This document shows positions 6,913-13,659 of a stretch of 13,679 nucleotides of DNA, in pieces. The notes beneath the pieces were generated by a model. That model was not told the origin of the DNA, made no database searches, and worked only from the letters and a program-made list of their open reading frames with translations. The position numbers were made by a program, and so were the translations under genes. The stretch lies in NCBI GenBank assembly GCA_900766795.1, contig CAAFWX010000332.1, positions 1 to 13,679 of the forward strand, written 5' to 3'. The first letter of the stretch is position 1, and every line of letters begins with the position of its first letter. Source of the DNA: Oscillospiraceae bacterium. Its GTDB lineage: Bacteria; Bacillota_A; Clostridia; Oscillospirales; Ruminococcaceae.

Positions 6913-6943
6913 ATTATATGTATTTATTCAGACCCCGCAGCAA
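6913..6943 (-). promoter_or_regulatory. Possible promoter of the 311-residue surface-protein gene
   Basis: On the minus strand there is a perfect -10, TATAAT (6918-6913), with only a weak -35 candidate, TTGCTG (6943-6938), at a long 19-base spacing. It lies about 30 bases upstream of the start codon. The region between this gene and the ftsZ terminator holds no other gene. Confidence 0.4.
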
Positions 6944-7108
6944 AGCATCCCGCCCCCTGCTGAATCAGTGTGAACATTTTTCGGCGCAATACGCCAATCA
7001 AATCTGTCTATCTTTATATTGTATAACATCTTCCCGGAAAATTCAAGTGGTTTTCGCAAGTTCTATAATGTTTCACAAAATTACTTGATTTTTTCCCGAT
7101 TTTTCCTT

Positions 7109-7146
7109 AAAATAAACGGAAGCCCCTTGTAATACAAGAGGCTCCC
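7109..7146 (-). terminator. Intrinsic terminator of ftsZ
   Basis: Read on the minus strand, a 13-base-pair stem (GGGAGCCTCTTGT with ACAAGGGGCTTCC, two G-U wobbles) closes a three-base loop. GTTTATTTT follows. It starts 19 bases after the ftsZ stop codon and should end the dcw transcript. Confidence 0.9.
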
Positions 7147-7164
7147 GCAGCTATTCAGCAAAAA

Positions 7165-8406
7165 TCATCTGCCCTTTGTGCCGTTGATGGCATTCATCGC
7201 GTTCATAAGCGCGTTCGCACGATTGGGGTCGTCCGCACTTCCGCCAAGCACGCTGCCAAAGCTGCCTGCACCCAAACCGGAGAAAGCATTCTGTGTGCTC
7301 TGTGCAAAGAAGTTGTCGAAAGCCTCGGGAGTGTTGAGCGCGGGGGAACGGTCATTGATAACCTGGTCCTCGATTTCCTTGTCGAAATCGGTTGCGATGG
7401 CAATGATGTCGATTTCGTCATCCTGAAGGCTGCTGTCAAACACAACGCCGACCTTGAATCTTGCCTCGGTGTTGAACTTCATGGCAATCTCGCTTGCCAG
7501 CTGCTGGTACTCGTTGATGGGGAAGGTTCTCGGAATGCTGATGTTGATAAGACCTCTCTTTGCGCCGTCGATGGAGGTCATCAGAAGCGGGCTGTGAAGC
7601 ACCTCGTCAACAGCAGTCTGACGCGCTCTCTCGCCCTTACCGTGACCGATAGCCATGTGGGCAAGTCCGGCGTTCTCAAGTGCGGCGCATATGTCCGCGA
7701 AATCAACGTTGATGAAGCCGTCTGCGTTGATGATGTTGATGATACCGATAACAGCCTTGCAAAGAACGTCATCGACAGCCTTAAACACGCTCTGGATGTC
7801 CAGATTAGAGTTATCGGGAAGTCTGAACACGCTCTCGTCGTCGATAACGATAAGCGCGTCAACGTTCTCGCGCATTCTCTTTATGCCCTCAATAGCGGTG
7901 TTCATTCTGTCCGCGCCCTCGTATCTGAAAGGCTTTGTGACAACGCCGACAGTGAGAATATCCATCTTTCTGGCAATCTCGGCGATAACGGGAGCCGCAC
8001 CCGTGCCCGTGCCGCCGCCCATGCTGGCAGCAATGAACACCATGTCAGCGTCCATAAGCTCGTTTACGATAAGCTCCTGCGTGTCCTTTGCGCAAGCCTC
8101 GCCAACCTTGGGGTCGCCGCCCGCGCCGCGAACCTTGCCGCGTCTTCTGCTTCTTACGGGGTCGCCGATTCGCTGGGACTGCTCGTCGTTCACCTTTCTT
8201 GCAAGGTGAATGGTGGTAATCTTAGACTTATCCTTGTTGTCCAAATCTCTTATATTTGTGTTGGCGATTGTGTAGTGAACGCTGCCAACCTCTTTTTCAA
8301 CCATTGTGGCAATGGTGTTTCCACCGCCGCCGCCAACTCCGAAGACAACAATCTTGACGTCTTCTTCATTCAGGTACTCGTCATCTCTATCCATCTCAAA
8401 AGCCAT
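7165..8406 (-). CDS. ftsZ: Cell division protein FtsZ (divergent)
   Basis: This is a tubulin-like GTPase that forms the cytokinetic ring, 413 residues long. T1 loop GVGGGGGNTI is at 23-32, the signature GGGTGTG at 130-136, and the T7 catalytic loop NVDFAD at 233-238 with both aspartates needed for GTP hydrolysis. PLLMTSIDGAKRGLINIS at 273-290 matches the domain boundary. Oddities: the usual NTD after strand S2 is NTN (49-51); about 20 extra residues (roughly 72-92, including RSRRRGK) precede the T3 loop GAGGDP (94-99); and the C-terminus (NRANALMNAMNAINGTKGR) lacks a recognisable IPxFLR-like peptide for FtsA or SepF binding. It is last in the dcw cluster, so it is probably the main FtsZ rather than a paralogue. 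AAGGAGG lies 8 bases before the ATG, and it has its own promoter. Confidence 0.95.
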   Translation of the reverse strand: MAFEMDRDDEYLNEEDVKIVVFGVGGGGGNTIATMVEKEVGSVHYTIANTNIRDLDNKDKSKITTIHLARKVNDEQSQRIGDPVRSRRRGKVRGAGGDPKVGEACAKDTQELIVNELMDADMVFIAASMGGGTGTGAAPVIAEIARKMDILTVGVVTKPFRYEGADRMNTAIEGIKRMRENVDALIVIDDESVFRLPDNSNLDIQSVFKAVDDVLCKAVIGIINIINADGFINVDFADICAALENAGLAHMAIGHGKGERARQTAVDEVLHSPLLMTSIDGAKRGLINISIPRTFPINEYQQLASEIAMKFNTEARFKVGVVFDSSLQDDEIDIIAIATDFDKEIEDQVINDRSPALNTPEAFDNFFAQSTQNAFSGLGAGSFGSVLGGSADDPNRANALMNAMNAINGTKGR

Positions 8407-8450
8407 TATGAAATCCTCCTTCGGAATTTTGAAAACAACATTCTATTATC

Positions 8451-8479
8451 ATTATAACAGACTATTACAAAAAAAGCAA
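8451..8479 (-). promoter_or_regulatory. Probable SigA promoter of ftsZ
   Basis: On the minus strand, TTGCTT (8479-8474) and a perfect TATAAT (8456-8451) are 17 bases apart. The start would be about 35-40 bases before the ftsZ ATG. It lies after the terminator-like structure that follows ftsQ, so ftsZ can be expressed independently of the upstream dcw genes. Confidence 0.7.
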
Positions 8480-8518
8480 CCGTTTTAAGAAAATTTTTTT
8501 AACATCTCAGGCAATATA

Positions 8519-8530
8519 TTCCGCGCGGAA
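8519..8530. repeat. 12-base perfect palindrome upstream of the ftsZ promoter
   Basis: TTCCGCGCGGAA reads the same on both strands. It lies between the ftsQ terminator-like hairpins and the ftsZ promoter, about 40 bases upstream of the -35 box. It could be a dimer-binding site, or chance in GC-rich sequence. Confidence 0.3.
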
Positions 8531-8533
8531 AAT

Positions 8534-8585
8534 CCTGCCGAAAAAAACACGGCAGGCAGCGGAAAACACCCGCCCGACCTGCCGG
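8534..8585 (-). terminator. Terminator-like structure after ftsQ with a competing hairpin
   Basis: In minus-strand order there are three arms: A CGGCAGG (8584-8578), B CCTGCCG (8556-8550) and C CGGCAGG (8540-8534). A with B makes a 7-base-pair stem, with a possible inner GCGG/CCGC stem, immediately followed by TGTTTTTTT (8549-8541): an intrinsic terminator. B with C makes an alternative 7-base-pair hairpin that places the T tract in its loop. The arms are mutually exclusive, as in attenuators. It starts 13 bases after the ftsQ stop codon. Confidence 0.7.
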
Positions 8586-8597
8586 AATATGTATCGG

Positions 8598-9794
8598 TTA
8601 TTGCTCGTTAGTGCCGCTCTCTTCGGTTGCGGACTCCTCGGTATGCTCAAGGCTGATATGCGACTCGTCAACAACGGGCTTTATCGCCACCTTGTCTGGG
8701 TCGGACAGGCGGATTATCACCTGTGCGCCATCGGCAACCTCGGTTTCAATGAGCTTTTTGGCAATGCTCAGCTTCGACTCGATTCCTGTGATGTTGCCAA
8801 GCTCAAGCGTGATGTTTTCGCCGCACTTTGCGGTGATGGAAAAGCGGTCGGTGAGGTCGATTTCGGTAATGCGGTTAAAACCGGTTTTGTCGGCGGCTTC
8901 CAGAATGGCGGCGGGGATATCGTTCTTCCCCTCAACCGCGGAGGCAAGCCACCCGCCGGGCGCAAGCTCAATAGGCTCAAAGCCGTAAACATGCACAAGG
9001 CTTTTATCCTCGCCCAAATCAATAAGCTTTCCGTTGCGCGACACGGCGGTAAAGGTTCCGTTTTCGCACAGCAAAAACCACTTTTCCGCTTCTTTCACCG
9101 AAATCTTTATCGTCGTCGGGTATATTTTCGTGACCTCGACAGTATCTATATAGTCGAAGGCTTTCAAAACCTTCTGCTCCGCCGTTTTGGTGTTGATACG
9201 AAGCAGGTTGTCGCCTATTTTTATTCCCGAGCCATCGGCAATCTGCTCGGAGGTGTATCTCACGCTGCCCTCGGTCTGAATCGAAGCGCAGTTGAACAAA
9301 ACAGTATTCGCGAGAATAATAAACACCACGACAAACGCCGCAAGCGCCATCAGCCAGTAAATGGAGTAATTTCCGCCGCGGCGGCGCTTTCTGCCGGAGG
9401 TTTTTGCCTCCATCGCACGCTTCGCTGCGCGGTCTGCCTCCATGCTCCTGCGGTCGTTGGCGGGCTTTCTCGGGCGCTGTGCCTGCGGAGCACGCTGTGC
9501 CTGCGGAGGGCGCTGTGCCTGCGGAGCACGCTGTGCCTGTGGAGAGCGCTGACCCTGCGGCGGGCGCTGTCCCTGCGGAGGGCGCTGAGCCTGCGGAGGG
9601 CGCTGTGCCTGCGGAGCACGCTGTGCCTGCGGAGCACGGTTTCCTGCGGGCGCGGTAGATTTCTCGGGCGCATTCCGCTTTGCGGAGCGCTGCGCCTGAC
9701 GGTTCACATTAGAGCCGCCACCGCCCGTAGAATGACGAGAAGCGTTAGTTCCCTGTGCGGGGCGCCCGCTGTTCTGTCGGCGATTGTCTGCCAT
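8598..9794 (-). CDS. ftsQ: Cell division protein FtsQ/DivIB with hexapeptide-repeat cytoplasmic tail
   Basis: The protein has 398 residues. The cytoplasmic N-terminus (1-143) is long, basic and low-complexity, with nine tandem six-residue units (APQAQR, PPQAQR, PPQGQR or SPQAQR) at 54-107. A single membrane helix spans about 144-166. It is followed by a POTRA-type domain (about 168-236; NCASIQTEGSVRYTSEQIA, then IYPTTIKISVKEAEKW) and the FtsQ beta domain, then an acidic tail. FtsQ/DivIB is a bitopic divisome scaffold that acts with DivIC and FtsL and faces the outside. Typical Firmicutes versions are about 260-290 residues, so the N-terminal tail accounts for the extra length. AAAGGAG lies about 11 bases before the ATG. 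The gene starts 39 bases after murA and is probably cotranscribed with murA, murG and ftsW. Confidence in the family is high. Confidence 0.93.
   Translation of the reverse strand: MADNRRQNSGRPAQGTNASRHSTGGGGSNVNRQAQRSAKRNAPEKSTAPAGNRAPQAQRAPQAQRPPQAQRPPQGQRPPQGQRSPQAQRAPQAQRPPQAQRAPQAQRPRKPANDRRSMEADRAAKRAMEAKTSGRKRRRGGNYSIYWLMALAAFVVVFIILANTVLFNCASIQTEGSVRYTSEQIADGSGIKIGDNLLRINTKTAEQKVLKAFDYIDTVEVTKIYPTTIKISVKEAEKWFLLCENGTFTAVSRNGKLIDLGEDKSLVHVYGFEPIELAPGGWLASAVEGKNDIPAAILEAADKTGFNRITEIDLTDRFSITAKCGENITLELGNITGIESKLSIAKKLIETEVADGAQVIIRLSDPDKVAIKPVVDESHISLEHTEESATEESGTNEQ
9474..9635 (-). repeat. Nine-copy 18-base tandem repeat inside ftsQ
   Basis: Nine in-frame units of 18 bases (162 bases in all) encode hexapeptides of the form [A/P/S]PQ[A/G]QR. 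Copies differ at a few positions, giving unit order A, A, P, P(G), P(G), S, A, P, A. Such a minisatellite can gain or lose copies by slippage without breaking the reading frame. It is not a CRISPR array, because there are no spacers. Confidence 0.92.
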
Positions 9795-9833
9795 ACCCTT
9801 TCACTCTCCTTTGAAATTCCCGCCTGTCAAGGC

Positions 9834-11105
9834 TTAAGCGTTCACTTTCCTTATATCCGCGCCCACAGAGCGCAGAGCCTGTTCAATGTTCTCATATCCC
9901 CGGTCGATGTAACCAAGACCGCTCACTTCGCTTGTGCCCTCCGCCGCGAGAGCAGCCGTGACGAGCGCCGCGCCCCCGCGAAGTTCTGCCGCGCAAAGCT
10001 TTGCGCCCGTAAGCCGCGGCACTCCCTCAATGACCGCAACCCTGCCCTCGACCTTGATTTGCGCGCCAAGCCGCATTAGCTCTGCGGCATGGCGGAAGCG
10101 GTTCTCGAAAATGTTCTCCACGAAAATGCTCGTGCCCTCTGCGGTGGAGCACAGCGCCGTAAAAAGCGCCTGAATGTCCGTCGGAAACCCCGGATAGGGC
10201 ATTGTGCGGACAGTAGGCGGCGCCGAAAGCCTCTTTCGGCAGCTCAGAAACAGCTTTCCCCCGCCGTAGGCATACACGCGGCAGCCCATGCTCTCAAGCA
10301 CGGGAAGAAACCCCGTCATATGCGACGGCTCGCAGTGCGACAGTATCAGCTCCCCGCGGGTAATCGCCGCCGCGCAAAGATACGTTCCCGCAACGATTCT
10401 GTCGGGGATTACGCTGTGCTCTGCCGCCGAAAGCCGCTCAACGCCCTCAATCACAATCACGCTCTCGCCCGCGCCGCTTATTCTTGCGCCGCACTTGTTC
10501 AGGAAATCTGCAAGGTCGCATATCTCAGGCTCATGCGCCGCGTTATGTATCTCCGTCACACCGCGTGCGGTCACGGCGGCAAGCATGATGTTTTCCGTCG
10601 CGCCCACCGAGGGAAACGACAGGGAAATCTTCGCGCCCGAAAGCCCCTTTGGCGCGGTGCAGTCAAGGTAACCGTGCTCCTCGGTTATCTGCGCGCCCAT
10701 TCTGCGAAGCGAAGAAATATGCAGGTCGATGGGTCTTGCGCCAAGCTCGCAACCGCCGGGGAATGACAGACGGCACTTCCCGTTTCTGCCGAGAACCGCC
10801 CCGAGGAAAACAATACTCGAGCGCATTTCCCGCATAAGCGTATCGGGAATCTCGCTTCCCGTCACGTTGCTTGCGTCAACGCAGACAGTGCTCCCCGAGC
10901 GGGAGCAGCGGCAGCCAAGGCAGCTCAGAATCCTGCACGCGGCGTCAACGTCCGTGAGCGCCGGGCAATTGTGGAATATGCTCTCGCCGTGCGCCAGCAC
11001 CGCCGCCGAAAGCAGCGGGAGCGCGCTGTTTTTTGCTCCGTGTACGGAAAGCTCGCCCTCAAGCCGCCTTCCGCCGTTTATCACAAGCTTCTGCTTTGCC
11101 TCCAA
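9834..11105 (-). CDS. murA: UDP-N-acetylglucosamine 1-carboxyvinyltransferase MurA
   Basis: The protein has 423 residues, the usual length. It transfers enolpyruvate from PEP to UDP-GlcNAc, the first committed step of peptidoglycan synthesis, in the cytoplasm. Visible active-site residues are K25 and N26 (HGAKNSALPLL), C119 in FPGGCELGARPIDLH with R124, D310 in PGFPTDIQALF, and R376 in ELRGGAALV. The cysteine at 119 is the fosfomycin target, so this copy lacks the Cys-to-Asp change that gives intrinsic resistance. The start is TTG: the in-frame codon 10 bases after AAAGGAG. An in-frame TGA lies 8 bases upstream of it, ruling out an earlier start. The nearby ATG (11115-11113) is out of frame. 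The gene follows murG by 69 bases, and a hairpin abuts its ribosome binding site. Confidence 0.96.
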   Translation of the reverse strand: MEAKQKLVINGGRRLEGELSVHGAKNSALPLLSAAVLAHGESIFHNCPALTDVDAACRILSCLGCRCSRSGSTVCVDASNVTGSEIPDTLMREMRSSIVFLGAVLGRNGKCRLSFPGGCELGARPIDLHISSLRRMGAQITEEHGYLDCTAPKGLSGAKISLSFPSVGATENIMLAAVTARGVTEIHNAAHEPEICDLADFLNKCGARISGAGESVIVIEGVERLSAAEHSVIPDRIVAGTYLCAAAITRGELILSHCEPSHMTGFLPVLESMGCRVYAYGGGKLFLSCRKRLSAPPTVRTMPYPGFPTDIQALFTALCSTAEGTSIFVENIFENRFRHAAELMRLGAQIKVEGRVAVIEGVPRLTGAKLCAAELRGGAALVTAALAAEGTSEVSGLGYIDRGYENIEQALRSVGADIRKVNA

Positions 11106-11120
11106 ACGGTATCATCTCCT

Positions 11121-11160
11121 TTGACAAGACTGCTGTGTTGTATACAGCATACTATGTCAA
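11121..11160 (-). promoter_or_regulatory. Two-part inverted repeat abutting the murA ribosome binding site
   Basis: In minus-strand order: TTGACA (11160-11155), five bases, TGCTGT (11149-11144), a seven-base loop, ACAGCA (11136-11131), four bases, TGTCAA (11126-11121). The two nested 6-base-pair arms are perfect. The last bases overlap the start of the Shine-Dalgarno AAAGGAG. It could be an mRNA hairpin affecting murA translation or a dyad operator. TTGACA occurs on both strands here, but no properly spaced -10 follows on either. Confidence 0.5.
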
Positions 11161-11174
11161 GGGAGATATTTTTG

Positions 11175-12317
11175 TTACCGCGGTGACGTAATGTTCTCCT
11201 CGCCCACAAGGTCGATTATCTCGCCAAGAATTACGTCGGCAGCGTTGTTTTTTGCCGAACGCTGCGCGTTCGCTTCCATCAATTCAAGGCGCTGCCTGTC
11301 GCAGTAAAGCTTTGAAACCTCGTCCACAAGACGCGCCTTTGTCAAATCCTTGTCCTCAATCAGCACCGCCGCGTGAGCGTTCTCAAGCGTCAGCGCGTTG
11401 TAATACTGGTGGTTCTCCGCAGCATTGGGATAGGGCACCAGAATTGAGGGTCTGCCGATGGCGGTAAGCTCAGTTATCGTCATTGCGCCCGCGCGGGAGA
11501 TGATAAGGTCAGCCGCGCACATGCAGGTGTACATATTGTCGATATAGTCGCGGAAAATGTGGCGGGAGGTGTCCTCCACCGCGCCGCTCGCTTTGAGGGC
11601 GTTGTAGAACAGCTCCTTTCCCTTTCCGCCGTAGGAGTGGATGTGGTTTATGCCGCCCTTTTTCCCCTCCCATGCGATAAGCTCCGCGACAGCTTCAGTT
11701 ATGCGGTTTGCCCCAAGGCTTCCGCCAAAGGACAGCACCGTGAAGCCCTCGGGCAGCCCAAGCCGCCTGCGTGCCGCGCTGCGCTCCTCAATCTCGATGT
11801 TGCTGCGAAGCGGGTTTCCAGTTACTATGCAGCGGTCGGTGCAGGGCAGGTGCTTCTTTGCGTCCTCGGTTGCAAGCAGCACCTTGTCCGCTTTTTTGCT
11901 GAGCATTTTCGTTGCCATTCCGGGGTAGGAGTTGCTCTCGTGGGTGATGGTTTTCACCCCCATGGCGCAAGCCTGCCCGAGTACCGTCCCCGTGACGTAG
12001 CCGCCCGTGCCGATGACAATATCGGGCTTGAAATCCTTGATAATCTTGCGCACCTTGATTTTCGCGGAAACTAGGTAGCAGTAAGCCGCCTTGATGTTTC
12101 TTCCGATGTTCTGCACGGACAAGCTGCGCTGAAAGCCAGCCATCTCAACTCCCGTGAACGCGTACCCCGCCTTTGTGACAAGGCGGCTCTCCATGCCGCT
12201 CGGAGTGCCGACAAAGAGAATCTCGGTGTCGGGGAAAACGCTTTTCAGCTTGTCTGCAATGGCAAGCGCGGGGTTGATGTGTCCCGCTGTGCCGCCTGCG
12301 GCGAACAATGCTCTCAT
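11175..12317 (-). CDS. murG: MurG, UDP-GlcNAc:undecaprenyl-PP-MurNAc-pentapeptide GlcNAc transferase
   Basis: The protein has 380 residues, a GT-B fold glycosyltransferase (family GT28) that converts lipid I to lipid II on the inner face of the membrane. The N-terminal glycine loop GGTAGHINPALA is at 8-19, the second loop GTGGYVTG at 103-110, and HESNSYPGMA at 126-135. GGSLGAN (198-204) opens the C-terminal UDP-GlcNAc domain. SRAGAMTITEL (274-284) and PYPNAAENHQYYNA (295-308) carry the donor-binding glutamate and glutamine. The ATG has AAAGGA about 10 bases upstream. The gene lies 19 bases after ftsW and 69 bases before murA, the usual dcw position. Nothing is missing compared with the family. 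Confidence 0.96.
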   Translation of the reverse strand: MRALFAAGGTAGHINPALAIADKLKSVFPDTEILFVGTPSGMESRLVTKAGYAFTGVEMAGFQRSLSVQNIGRNIKAAYCYLVSAKIKVRKIIKDFKPDIVIGTGGYVTGTVLGQACAMGVKTITHESNSYPGMATKMLSKKADKVLLATEDAKKHLPCTDRCIVTGNPLRSNIEIEERSAARRRLGLPEGFTVLSFGGSLGANRITEAVAELIAWEGKKGGINHIHSYGGKGKELFYNALKASGAVEDTSRHIFRDYIDNMYTCMCAADLIISRAGAMTITELTAIGRPSILVPYPNAAENHQYYNALTLENAHAAVLIEDKDLTKARLVDEVSKLYCDRQRLELMEANAQRSAKNNAADVILGEIIDLVGEENITSPR

Positions 12318-12336
12318 ATAGTTACCGTCCTTTGTG

Positions 12337-13587
12337 TTAATTTAGCCGCGCACGCTTGCTTACCGACAGCAGAAGTCCCACCTCCGCAAGCTGCACCAGA
12401 AGCGCCGTTCCGCCGTAGCTGAAAAACGGCAGCGAAATTCCCGTGTTGGGCACGCAGCAGACGTTTACGCCGATATTCAGCAGCGCCTGTATTCCGATTT
12501 GGAGCGTGATTCCCGTTGCGAGAAGCATACCGAACTTATCCTCCGCGCGGCGTGCGATAAGGAAGCCTCTCATGATGAACACGATAAACAGCAGAATAAC
12601 CGCCAAGCCGCCGATTAACCCCAGTTCCTCCACGAGTATAGCGAAAACGAAGTCGTTCTGCGCTTCGGGGAGCGCGCCGTATTTCTGCACGGAGTTACCG
12701 AAGCCCACGCCCCAGACTCCGCCCGAACCGATGGCAAGCACCGATTGGTAGGATTGATAGGTTTTTCTTAGGATATCCGCTTCGGGGTCGAAGGTGTACA
12801 TAATTCTGTCCTTGAAGTAGGTGAAATCCGAGAACAGCAGCATGACGCCAAGCAGCGCCGCAACGCCCGCAAGCACAAAAATCAGGGGCTTGACGTTGAT
12901 TCCGCCGACAAGCAGCATACACCCGCACACCGCCGTCATGATAAGCAGACCCGAAAGGTGCGGCTGCGCAATCATCAGCAGCGCCACGATAACGAACAAA
13001 ATCAAGGGTCTAAGCATTCCGTAGCGGAACAATCTCATTCTGTCGGAGTATTTGTGTATGTAGTACGCCATGAAGATGATAAGCCCGACCTTAAGGAAGT
13101 CCGAGGGCTGGAATGTGCCGAAAACGGGCACGCGAAGCCAGCGGCGCGGACCGCCTACGGTGTTGCTTACGCCGAGCGGGATAACCAGCGCCGTCAGAAA
13201 CAGCGTCAGCACCAGCGCAACGTGCGCCCATGTAATCGTAAGCCCGAAGAACTTCAGCTTAAAAGGCTTTCTGAGCCGGCGGTAATCGAACGCGGAAGCC
13301 ACCGTCATGATAATCAGACCAACTCCCGCCGCCATCATCTGCTTTTTCGCATAGGCGTAGGAGTCGTCGTTATCTCGCATGGAGAGAGCGTGACCTGCCG
13401 AAAACATCATGGTTATTCCAAAGCCCAGAAGCACCAGCGTAATCAGCAGCATGGGAATATCCACCCTGCCCGAGAAGTCCAGCCATTTTATGCGGTCGGG
13501 ATTTTTCGGCGGCTTAGGCTCTGTTTTTTTGCGAACAGGCTTGTTTTGAGCGTTCGGAGCAGCCGCGCTCCTTGCTGTTGATGCCAT
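12337..13587 (-). CDS. ftsW: Septal peptidoglycan glycosyltransferase FtsW (SEDS family)
   Basis: The protein has 416 residues and is a ten-helix type SEDS protein that polymerises lipid II at the division site with a partner class B penicillin-binding protein. A basic, disordered cytoplasmic tail (1-40) precedes the first helix. Signatures include RRWLRVPVFGTFQPSDFLK at 148-166, QPHLSG at 208-213, RIMYTFDPEAD at 261-271, LPEAQNDFVFAILVEELG at 306-323 with D312 as the expected catalytic aspartate, and LPFFSYGGTALL at 386-397. The family motif QPSEF reads QPSDF here, a conservative change. An AAGGAGG lies only 4-5 bases before the ATG. FtsW is preferred over RodA or SpoVE because of its location next to murG, murA and ftsQ, but sequence alone separates these poorly. 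Confidence 0.93.
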   Translation of the reverse strand: MASTARSAAAPNAQNKPVRKKTEPKPPKNPDRIKWLDFSGRVDIPMLLITLVLLGFGITMMFSAGHALSMRDNDDSYAYAKKQMMAAGVGLIIMTVASAFDYRRLRKPFKLKFFGLTITWAHVALVLTLFLTALVIPLGVSNTVGGPRRWLRVPVFGTFQPSDFLKVGLIIFMAYYIHKYSDRMRLFRYGMLRPLILFVIVALLMIAQPHLSGLLIMTAVCGCMLLVGGINVKPLIFVLAGVAALLGVMLLFSDFTYFKDRIMYTFDPEADILRKTYQSYQSVLAIGSGGVWGVGFGNSVQKYGALPEAQNDFVFAILVEELGLIGGLAVILLFIVFIMRGFLIARRAEDKFGMLLATGITLQIGIQALLNIGVNVCCVPNTGISLPFFSYGGTALLVQLAEVGLLLSVSKRARLN

Positions 13588-13615
13588 GTTTCCTCCTTAT
13601 CGTAGGGTAACCCAA

Positions 13616-13659
13616 TCAATACATCGTGGTAGCCAGCAGCACTGCGAGAACATCCAGCA
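13616..13659 (-). CDS. C-terminal tail of an upstream dcw gene, possibly mraY (partial)
   Basis: Before ftsW, one minus-strand frame reads LDVLAVLLATTMY and stops at a TGA (13618-13616), 28 bases before the ftsW start. The hydrophobic ending would fit the last membrane helix of MraY, which often precedes murD or ftsW in dcw clusters. It does not look like a MurD C-terminus. Only 13 or 14 codons are visible, and the sequence beyond 13659 is adapter, so this is a weak call. Confidence 0.35.

Noticed and set aside
7165..8406. FtsZ insertion as a frameshift
   Set aside because: Both sides of the insertion are in the same frame, motifs before and after are intact, and no stop is bypassed.
9404..9658. 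Possible CRISPR array or repeat-encoded plus-strand gene
   Set aside because: The 18-base units are contiguous without spacers and are in frame within ftsQ on the minus strand.
8589..10079. Long plus-strand open frame of 496 codons opposite ftsQ and murA
   Set aside because: It is antisense to two clearly recognised genes, its product is Cys/Arg/Leu-rich with repeats that mirror the ftsQ minisatellite, and it has no plausible ribosome binding site or family similarity.
11121..11160. SigA promoter using TTGACA before murA
   Set aside because: TATACA-like sequences lie only 10 (minus) or 14 (plus) bases after TTGACA, too close for a functional pair.
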